Shown: positions 5,215 through 11,451 of the stretch, in pieces
Position numbering within the stretch: the first letter of the stretch is position 1
Layout: the number at the start of each line of letters is the position of its first letter
Source: a bacterium
Lineage (GTDB): Bacteria > BMS3Abin14
Assembly (NCBI GenBank): GCA_022865845.1
Contig: JALHUC010000155.1
Span: forward strand, 1-11,451
DNA length: 11,451 nt
Direction of reading: 5' to 3'
Position numbers and translations under genes: made by a program
Notes under the pieces: model-generated
Database searches by the model: none
What the model was told of the DNA's origin: nothing
Seen by the model: only the letters and a program-made list of their open reading frames with translations

Positions 5215-5232
5215 GGGTGGCGCTTTGCGAAA

Positions 5233-5249
5233 TGTTGCACTCAGCAACA
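5233..5249 (+). repeat. Hairpin in the atpF' leader
   Basis: TGTTGC (5233-5238), loop ACTCA, GCAACA (5244-5249) is a perfect 6-bp stem ending 10 nt before the AAGGAGG ribosome site of atpF'. It could modulate translation or act as an RNA processing site between the c and b' genes. Confidence 0.45.
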
Positions 5250-5277
5250 CTCTGAATTCAAGGAGGCTAGGACCAAC

Positions 5278-5703
5278 TTGATATCTGTCAACTTTACCCT
5301 ACTGGTACAACTTGCCAACTTCCTGATTCTATTGGTGATTCTCAACTATCTTCTGTTCAAGCCGGTCTTGCGGGTATTGGACGAACGGGAAAAACTTGTC
5401 AACGAGTCAGCCGAAGCGAAGGAAAGGCTCGGCAAGCTCGCCTCGGAGAACATCGAAGAGTACGAGAGCAGGCTACTCGCCGCCAAGCAGGAAGCCATGG
5501 GCATCCGGGCCGCAGAGCGCACTGTAGCCAATACAGGTTTCCGTCAGAAAATGCAGGAAGCCAGGGTCGTGGGAACTCAGGAGCTGGAAAAAGCCCGGCA
5601 GGAGATCGCGTCGGAGGCGGAAAGATCCAGGGAAACTCTCATGGCCGAGGCCCGGGCGCTTGCGAGCGGCATCGCTGTTAGACTGGTGGGGAGGAAGCTG
5701 TGA
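5278..5703 (+). CDS. atpF': F1Fo ATP synthase subunit b' (peripheral stalk)
   Basis: Second b-type stalk subunit. In organisms with two b genes, one b and one b' form a heterodimer that holds F1 to subunit a. The product is 141 aa, the short b' class. It has one N-terminal membrane helix (about 6-27, FTLLVQLANFLILLVILNYLLF), the LFKPVLRVLDERE junction (26-38), then a long Glu/Lys/Arg/Ala-rich coiled coil to the C-terminus. The start is TTG 5278, with AAGGAGG (5260-5266) 11 nt upstream; the N-terminus is right for the family and no ATG is near. Its TGA overlaps the atpF GTG by 4 nt (5700-5703), so the two stalk subunits are translationally coupled, as suits a 1:1 dimer. Confidence 0.92.
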   Translation: MISVNFTLLVQLANFLILLVILNYLLFKPVLRVLDEREKLVNESAEAKERLGKLASENIEEYESRLLAAKQEAMGIRAAERTVANTGFRQKMQEARVVGTQELEKARQEIASEAERSRETLMAEARALASGIAVRLVGRKL

Positions 5704-6284
5704 GGTCATTTTCAAGGGCTGTTTTCACGTGTATCCTCCGTGTCCTCCCGCTCCTTGTTCTGCCATCCATCGTCCTGGCTTCCGGTGGGGAAGAGGGCGG
5801 GTGGCGATCTATTTGGGACCTGGGATGGCGCATTGCGAACTTCGCCATTCTCGCGGGAGTGCTTTTTTACTACGCTCGCAAGCCTGCAGTAAACGCCATA
5901 AGAAACAGCATCGAGTCGGTTAAAACCCTTCTGAAGGAAGCCAGAGAGTCCCGCAAGGCCTCGGAGGCCCGGATGAAGGAGGCCGAGGAAAAGTTGGCCG
6001 GAGTCGACAAGGAGATCAGCGAACTTCTTGAATCGGCCCGCAAGGAAGGTGAAGCGGAGCGGGAAAGGATTCTGGCTGAAGCGGCCAAAGCCCTGGAAAA
6101 GCTTAAAGCTGAAACCGCCCTGGCCATCGAGCAGGAGCTCGAGAAGGCAAAGGACATCCTGAGAATGGAAGCGGCCAACGCGGCCGTTGCCCTGGCGGAG
6201 GAAGTCATCAGCAGGAATATAACCCCCGAGGATCAGGCCAGGTTCGTCACCGAATATCTCGAAAAACTGGAGGCTAACCAGTGA
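5700..6284 (+). CDS. atpF: F1Fo ATP synthase subunit b (peripheral stalk)
   Basis: Second stalk subunit, 194 aa. Residues 1-27 look like a signal peptide (basic start MRSFSR, hydrophobic core, small residues at VLA-SGG), followed by a Gly/Glu/Trp-rich stretch and the usual membrane helix at about 43-59 (WRIANFAILAGVLFYYA). The next segment ARKPAV and a long charged coiled coil (about 70-170) match subunit b, and the C-terminal helix should contact delta. An extra signal-like N-terminal segment occurs in b subunits of Geobacter-type bacteria. Start GTG 5700 overlaps the atpF' stop, with GGGAGG (5688-5693) as ribosome site. The stop TGA (6282-6284) overlaps the atpH start by 4 nt. Confidence 0.94.
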   Translation: MRSFSRAVFTCILRVLPLLVLPSIVLASGGEEGGWRSIWDLGWRIANFAILAGVLFYYARKPAVNAIRNSIESVKTLLKEARESRKASEARMKEAEEKLAGVDKEISELLESARKEGEAERERILAEAAKALEKLKAETALAIEQELEKAKDILRMEAANAAVALAEEVISRNITPEDQARFVTEYLEKLEANQ

Positions 6285-6826
6285 TAGGAATAGTCCTGGC
6301 AAAACGCTACGCCAAAGCGGTCATCGACCTGGCCCAGGAGGCTGGCATCCTAAAGGAAGTAGGTCAGGATCTGGACCGGATAGCTGACCTGTTCGCTGAG
6401 AGCCATGAACTGGTCAATGTTTTTGCTGACCCGACAATCGCATCCAGGGCCAAGGAGAAGGTCCTGTCCGAGGTGCTGAAAAAGGGCGGCGTTCAGGAAC
6501 TGACCATGAAGTTCATCCACGTTGTTCTCCAGAAAGGCAGGATCCTGGGTGTGGGCGAGATCGCCCGTTCCTACAGGGACCTTTCTGACCAGCTGGAAAA
6601 CAGAATTCGGGCTCGGGTTGTTACTGCTGCCCGCCTGGACGACAATGACAAGAGCAGAATGAAAGATGCACTGTCAAAGATCTCAGGAAAGGACGTGGTC
6701 CTTGAGGTCGAGGTAGACGAAAGCCTCCTCGGGGGTGTTGTTGCCTATATGGGCAGCCAGGTCTACGATGGCAGCATCAAAAACCAGTTAACGCAATTAA
6801 AGGACAATCTCAGCAAGGGGAGATAG
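6281..6826 (+). CDS. atpH: F1Fo ATP synthase subunit delta
   Basis: Links the peripheral stalk to the top of the alpha3beta3 head (the OSCP equivalent). The 181-aa length is normal. The N-terminal helical domain begins with the family signature LAKRYAKAVIDLAQEAG (6-22). The C-terminal domain has VLQKGRILGVGEIARSYRDL and the conserved end LLGGVVAYMGSQVYDGSIKNQL. Start GTG 6281 overlaps the atpF stop and has TGGAGG (6268-6273) 7 nt upstream. It is followed 6 nt later by atpA. No anomalies are seen. Confidence 0.96.
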   Translation: MIGIVLAKRYAKAVIDLAQEAGILKEVGQDLDRIADLFAESHELVNVFADPTIASRAKEKVLSEVLKKGGVQELTMKFIHVVLQKGRILGVGEIARSYRDLSDQLENRIRARVVTAARLDDNDKSRMKDALSKISGKDVVLEVEVDESLLGGVVAYMGSQVYDGSIKNQLTQLKDNLSKGR

Positions 6827-6832
6827 GTCGCG

Positions 6833-8350
6833 ATGCAGATTAGAGCTGAAGAGATCACCGAGATAATTAAAAAACAGATCGAGGGTTTCGAAAAGACCAT
6901 TGATGTCAAGGAAACGGGCATTGTGTTGTCCACAGGCGATGGCATCGCCCGTGTTCACGGTCTTGAGAACGCCATGGCCGGAGAGCTTGTGGAGCTGCCG
7001 GGCGAGGTTTTCGGAATGATCCTCAACCTCGAAGAGGACAACGTGGGTATCGTTCTTCTGGGTGAGTACCAGCTCATCAAGGAAGGGGATATCGTCAAGC
7101 GCACCGGACGCATCGTTGAGGTGCCCGTGGGCAAAGGGATGCTTGGCCGGGTGGTTAACGCTCTGGGCCAGCCCATTGACGGGAAGGGCCCTATCGAGTC
7201 GGAAGGTACCCGCCTGGTGGAGGTCATCGCTCCCGGCATCGTAAAAAGGCAGCCCGTTAAAGAGCCCCTCCAGACTGGCATTAAGGCCATCGACTCCATG
7301 ATCCCCATCGGCCGCGGTCAGCGGGAGCTCATCATCGGCGACCGCCAGACCGGGAAAACGGCCGTGGCCATCGACACGATCATCAACCAGCAGCACGCAG
7401 ACGATCCCGTTGTTTGTATCTACGTCGCTGTGGGGCAGAAGGCGTCTACTGTCGCCAGGGTGGTCCGGGACCTCGAGGAAAACGGGGCCATGGAATACAC
7501 CATCGTTGTCAGCGCGTCGGCCAGCGAACCCGCTCCCCTGCTCTTTCTGGCGCCCTTTGCCGGCTGCTCCATGGGCGAGCACTTCCGGGACAACGGCCAG
7601 CACGCCCTGGTGATCTACGACGACCTTTCAAAGCACGCTGCGGCTTACAGGCAGCTTTCCCTTCTCCTCAGGCGCCCACCCGGACGCGAAGCTTATCCGG
7701 GGGACGTTTTCTACCTTCATTCGAGGCTTCTCGAGCGTGCCGCCAAGTTGAGCGACGCCGAGGGGGGTGGTTCCCTGACGGCCCTGCCTATCATCGAGAC
7801 CCAGGCCGGTGACGTTTCGGCTTATATCCCCACCAACGTGATCTCCATCACCGACGGGCAGATCTTTCTGGAGTCGGATCTGTTTTATTCAGGCATACGA
7901 CCAGCCATCAACGTGGGTATCTCGGTCTCCCGTGTCGGTGGCAACGCCCAGGTCCGGGCTATGCGACAGGTTGCGGGGAGACTGCGCCTCGAGCTCGCCA
8001 CGTTCAGGGAAATGGCGGCTTTCGCCCAGTTCGGATCGGACCTGGACAAGGCCACCCAGATGCAGCTGGCCAGAGGTGAGAGGCTGGTTGAGATCCTCAA
8101 GCAGGGCCAGTTCGTGCCCCTGCCGGTGGAGAAGCAGGCCATTCTAATCTATGCGGCCACAAACGGGCACCTTGACGATTATCCGGTGGATGCCCTCGGC
8201 AAATACGAAGTAGAGCTCTACCACTTCATGGACAACAGGTTCTCGGATCTTGTGAAGGATCTGGCCACCAAGAAGGAGATCACCGACGAGATCAAACCCA
8301 GGCTCGAGGACGCTCTGGCAGCCTTCAAGTCGGAGTTCGTTTACGAATAA
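6833..8350 (+). CDS. atpA: F1Fo ATP synthase subunit alpha
   Basis: Non-catalytic nucleotide-binding subunit of F1, 505 aa, full length. The P-loop GDRQTGKT is at residues 169-176. The alpha/beta signature with the catalytic arginine finger reads [15 protein letters not shown] and is followed by the DELSEED-equivalent C-terminal helical region. The N-terminal beta barrel (about 25-95) has the [20 protein letters not shown] motif. ATG 6833 is preceded by AAGGGGAG (6815-6822). The start matches the family N-terminus [17 protein letters not shown]. Sequence is intact throughout. Confidence 0.98.
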   Translation: MQIRAEEITEIIKKQIEGFEKTIDVKETGIVLSTGDGIARVHGLENAMAGELVELPGEVFGMILNLEEDNVGIVLLGEYQLIKEGDIVKRTGRIVEVPVGKGMLGRVVNALGQPIDGKGPIESEGTRLVEVIAPGIVKRQPVKEPLQTGIKAIDSMIPIGRGQRELIIGDRQTGKTAVAIDTIINQQHADDPVVCIYVAVGQKASTVARVVRDLEENGAMEYTIVVSASASEPAPLLFLAPFAGCSMGEHFRDNGQHALVIYDDLSKHAAAYRQLSLLLRRPPGREAYPGDVFYLHSRLLERAAKLSDAEGGGSLTALPIIETQAGDVSAYIPTNVISITDGQIFLESDLFYSGIRPAINVGISVSRVGGNAQVRAMRQVAGRLRLELATFREMAAFAQFGSDLDKATQMQLARGERLVEILKQGQFVPLPVEKQAILIYAATNGHLDDYPVDALGKYEVELYHFMDNRFSDLVKDLATKKEITDEIKPRLEDALAAFKSEFVYE

Positions 8351-8412
8351 GCCTTCCTGACCCTCGGACCTAAGGGGGATTTAAGGGACTTTAAGGAGAG
8401 CAGAGACCTTTT

Positions 8413-9270
8413 ATGGGCACCTTACGGGAGATTAAGCGACGCATCACCTCGGTGCAGAACACCGAGCAGATCACCAAAGCCATGAAAATGGTCGCGACTT
8501 CGAGACTGCGCAGGGCCCAGGATGCCATCGTTGCGTCCCGCCCCTACGCTCACAAGATGCTCGAGGTGTTGTCCAGCCTCGCGCTGAGGACGAACCCCCA
8601 GGCCCACCCATTGCTCCATACCAGGGAGCCTGAAAAGGTGGATCTCATCGTGGTGACCTCCGACAGGGGCCTGTGTGGAGCTTTTAACTCCAACATCATC
8701 AGGCAGGCCGAGCGGTTCATGCGGGAACGCCCGCACTGGGAGTTCACCCTCCACCTGGTGGGACGAAAAGCCAACGATTACTTCAAACGACGGGATTACA
8801 ACATCCGGAAGGTATCCCTGAACATCCTTTCCGATATATCCTTCCCCCACGCCATTGCTGTGGGAGACGATGTGGTGGAAAACTACCTTTCCGGGGAGTT
8901 CGACCGGGTCTACATGGTGTACAACGAGTTTAAATCAGCTATGCAGCAGACAGTGGTCGTAGAACAGCTCCTGCCCATAAAGCCCATGGATATTTCCGAG
9001 GATTACTACCCGGTGGAGTACACCTTCGAGCCTTCCGAGGACGTACTTCTGGAACAGCTGCTGCCGAGGCACATCAACGTGCAGGTCTACCGTGTCTTCC
9101 TCGAATCGGTGGCCAGTGAGCACGGCGCCCGGATGACCGCCATGGAGTCGGCCTCCAAAAACGCCGGGGAAATGATCGAAAAGCTCACCCTCATATACAA
9201 CAGGACCAGACAGGCTGCCATTACGACAGAGCTCATCGAGGTTGTCAGCGGCAAGGAAGCGATGAAGTAG
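8413..9270 (+). CDS. atpG: F1Fo ATP synthase subunit gamma
   Basis: Central rotor shaft, 285 aa, full length. The N-terminal helix starts LREIKRRITSVQNTEQITKAMKMVATSRL, the standard gamma opening. The middle has VVTSDRGLCGAFNSNI (the Rossmann-like domain). The C-terminal helix GARMTAMESASKNAGEMIEKL and RQAAITTELIEVVSG pairs with the N-terminal helix in the alpha3beta3 cavity. ATG 8413 lies 14 nt after AAGGAG (8393-8398), a long spacing. The 62-bp gap before it carries three nearly repeated AAGG-containing segments (8370-8400). There is no better in-frame start. Confidence 0.97.
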   Translation: MGTLREIKRRITSVQNTEQITKAMKMVATSRLRRAQDAIVASRPYAHKMLEVLSSLALRTNPQAHPLLHTREPEKVDLIVVTSDRGLCGAFNSNIIRQAERFMRERPHWEFTLHLVGRKANDYFKRRDYNIRKVSLNILSDISFPHAIAVGDDVVENYLSGEFDRVYMVYNEFKSAMQQTVVVEQLLPIKPMDISEDYYPVEYTFEPSEDVLLEQLLPRHINVQVYRVFLESVASEHGARMTAMESASKNAGEMIEKLTLIYNRTRQAAITTELIEVVSGKEAMK

Positions 9271-9349
9271 ACGGTTCGGAGCGAAAGGGCTTCGAAGCGC
9301 GGAATATATAGGCCAAACTACTAAATACCTCATCAAGGGGGACAGTTAA

Positions 9350-10765
<1,416 letters not shown>

Positions 10766-10777
10766 TCGGAATAGACT

Positions 10778-11272
10778 ATGGCAGATGTAAGCATAGACAA
10801 AATTAAATTGGAGATCGTCACACCTGAGAGGGTCGTTGTATCCGAAGAGGTGGACGAGGTGGTGCTGCCCGGGCTGGAGGGTGAATTCGGTGTCCTGCAC
10901 GGCCACATTCCCTTTCTCACCGCTCTGAAGGTGGGAGTGCTCAGCTATAAAAAGGACAATACCCAAGAGCACCTGGCAGTCTCGTGGGGATATGCGGAGG
11001 TTACCGGCGATAACGTCAAGGTCCTGGCCGAATCGGCCGAAAAGGCCTCCGAGATCGACCTGAGCCGGGCCCAGTCCGCCAGGGAGGCAGCCGAGAAGAT
11101 CCTCGTCGCCGGCAAGGAAGACACCGAGCACGAGGAGGCCAAGGTGAGGCTGGAAAAGGCCCTAATACGTGTTCAAGTTGCAGGAAAGAAATCAGAAACC
11201 GTCAAAATTGGACAAAAACGCCCCGTTTGGGGCGTTTTTATTGATATATTCTGCAACTTGAACAGTGTCTAG
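10778..11272 (+). CDS. atpC: F1Fo ATP synthase subunit epsilon, reads through its terminator
   Basis: Rotor subunit and intrinsic ATPase inhibitor. Residues 1-85 form the beta-sandwich (IVTPERVVVSEEVDEVVLPG, EFGVLHGHIPFLTAL, WGYAEVTGDNVKVLAE), and about 88-136 are the two C-terminal helices ending LEKALIRVQVAG. Family members usually stop near here (130-140 aa). This frame continues to TAG at 11270-11272, for 164 aa. The extra tail (residues 139-164, including GQKRPVWGVFID) is encoded by the terminator hairpin (Gln146-Phe154) and sequence beyond. No frame offers a stop between 11181 and 11242. Either the tail is translated from read-through RNA, or the stop was lost or misread. ATG 10778 follows atpD by 12 nt behind a weak CGGA. 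Family certain; the 3' end is doubtful. Confidence 0.92.
   Translation: MADVSIDKIKLEIVTPERVVVSEEVDEVVLPGLEGEFGVLHGHIPFLTALKVGVLSYKKDNTQEHLAVSWGYAEVTGDNVKVLAESAEKASEIDLSRAQSAREAAEKILVAGKEDTEHEEAKVRLEKALIRVQVAGKKSETVKIGQKRPVWGVFIDIFCNLNSV
11170..11264. repeat. 14-bp perfect inverted repeat enclosing the atpC terminator
   Basis: TGTTCAAGTTGCAG (11170-11183) and its exact reverse complement CTGCAACTTGAACA (11251-11264) flank 67 nt that contain the intrinsic terminator. The left arm is inside atpC codons 131-136. Together they would fold as a long outer stem with the terminator hairpin within. Confidence 0.8.
11214..11239 (+). terminator. Intrinsic terminator of the atp operon (inside atpC frame)
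   Basis: A perfect 11-bp stem, AAAAACGCCCC (11214-11224) with GGGGCGTTTTT (11229-11239), has a GTTT loop and ends in five T. The A-tract on the left arm makes it usable in both directions. The atpC stop codon lies about 30 nt past the T-tract. Confidence 0.9.
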
Positions 11273-11345
11273 TTTCTAGTGTCTGGTGTCTAGCGCCAAA
11301 AGGCCAATGCTCTTGCTAGACACTAGAAGCCAGATACTAGACACT
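11264..11345. repeat. Facing 7-nt repeat arrays downstream of atpC
   Basis: Left units are AGTGTCT, AGTTTCT, AGTGTCT, GGTGTCT (11264-11291). Right units are AGACACT, AGAAGCC, AGATACT, AGACACT (11318-11345). As inverted arms they match at 23 of 28 positions across a 26-nt spacer, giving a long imperfect hairpin. Confidence 0.85.
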
Positions 11346-11400
11346 GGTATTATAAGCACCCTCTTCTCTTTGACTTTTGATGGCAGGTGCTTATAATACC
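11346..11400. repeat. 15-bp perfect inverted repeat before tRNA-Pro
   Basis: GGTATTATAAGCACC (11346-11360) and GGTGCTTATAATACC (11386-11400) are exact reverse complements with a 25-nt spacer. The right arm contains the -10 element of the tRNA promoter. Confidence 0.9.
11370..11397 (+). promoter_or_regulatory. tRNA-Pro promoter
   Basis: TTGACT (11370-11375; 5 of 6) and TATAAT (11392-11397; 6 of 6) are spaced 16 nt apart. Expected initiation at about 11403-11405 is just upstream of the mature tRNA 5' end at 11409. This is the strongest promoter-like sequence in the window. Confidence 0.75.
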
Positions 11401-11408
11401 GATTCTTC

Positions 11409-11451
11409 CGGGATGTGGCGCAGCTTGGTAGCGCGCATGGTTCGGGACCAT
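11409..11451 (+). tRNA. tRNA-Pro (anticodon CGG), cut by the window end
   Basis: The sequence follows the tRNA-Pro layout: acceptor strand CGGGATG, TG, D-arm GCGC-AGCTTGGTA-GCGC, base 26 G, anticodon stem CATGG, and loop TTCGGGA. The loop places CGG at positions 34-36, after the invariant T33 and before G37, reading CCG codons. The stem closes with CCAT at the window edge. The D-arm and loop closely match E. coli proline tRNAs. The variable loop, T-arm and 3' acceptor are outside the window. Confidence 0.92.

Noticed and set aside
5722..5735. A second parS-like sequence (TTTTCACGTGTATC) inside atpF
   Set aside because: Also only 11 of 14 positions, not palindromic outside the centre; best read as chance within the signal-like coding segment.
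6797..7603. 268-aa open frame on the minus strand opposite atpA
   Set aside because: Antisense to the intact alpha subunit, with no ribosome site or family resemblance.
11264..11400. Insertion sequence or MITE with terminal inverted repeats
   Set aside because: No flanking target-site duplication is visible, there is no second copy in the window, and the tRNA promoter uses one arm; the stacked arms fit local inverted copying better.

Overview
The window holds a chromosome-partition module followed by a complete, single-strand F1Fo ATP synthase operon. All confident genes are on the + strand. A parA-parB-bactofilin block next to atp genes, split b/b' stalk subunits, a b subunit with a signal-peptide-like start, and a preceding parS site fit an oriC-proximal region of a Desulfobacterota-like (former Deltaproteobacteria) or related Gram-negative anaerobe. 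This placement is inference from gene content and order; no taxonomic marker is present.

Layout. Bases 1-59 probably carry the last codons of an upstream gene, possibly rsmG by synteny. Bases 60-419 are a gene-free control region with period-7 repeats and one near-perfect parS site flanked by two small hairpins. A possible 42-aa membrane peptide (420-548) leads into parA (614-1378), parB (1471-2337) and a bactofilin (2450-2893). A candidate promoter at the bactofilin stop codon and a 30-bp tandem duplication precede atpI (start ambiguous), atpB, an unusual 247-aa triple-hairpin c-like gene (4033-4776), a normal 85-aa atpE, then atpF', atpF, atpH, atpA, atpG, atpD and atpC. An intrinsic terminator lies inside the atpC reading frame. 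After a cluster of inverted repeats the window ends inside a tRNA-Pro(CGG) gene with its own promoter.

How the genes work together. ParB loads on parS and ParA segregates the origin; bactofilin is a cytoskeletal polymer that in some bacteria positions ParABS or other polar proteins. The atp genes encode all parts of one ATP synthase: rotor ring (AtpE), stator channel (AtpB), peripheral stalk (b, b', delta), catalytic head (alpha, beta) and central shaft (gamma, epsilon). The 85-aa c subunit has the Glu33/Val64/Glu66/Ser67/Thr68/Tyr71 pattern of two-carboxylate Na+-type c-rings.

Most striking points: (1) the triple-hairpin c paralogue has lost the ion-binding carboxylate in all three hairpins (Ser66, Gln146, Gln230), each site now followed by Pro, yet it keeps the c fold and RQP-type loops in two hairpins; (2) most larger intergenic gaps contain tandem repeats of different sequence but the same 7-nt period, often as facing inverted arms; (3) atpC has no stop codon before its own terminator in any frame.
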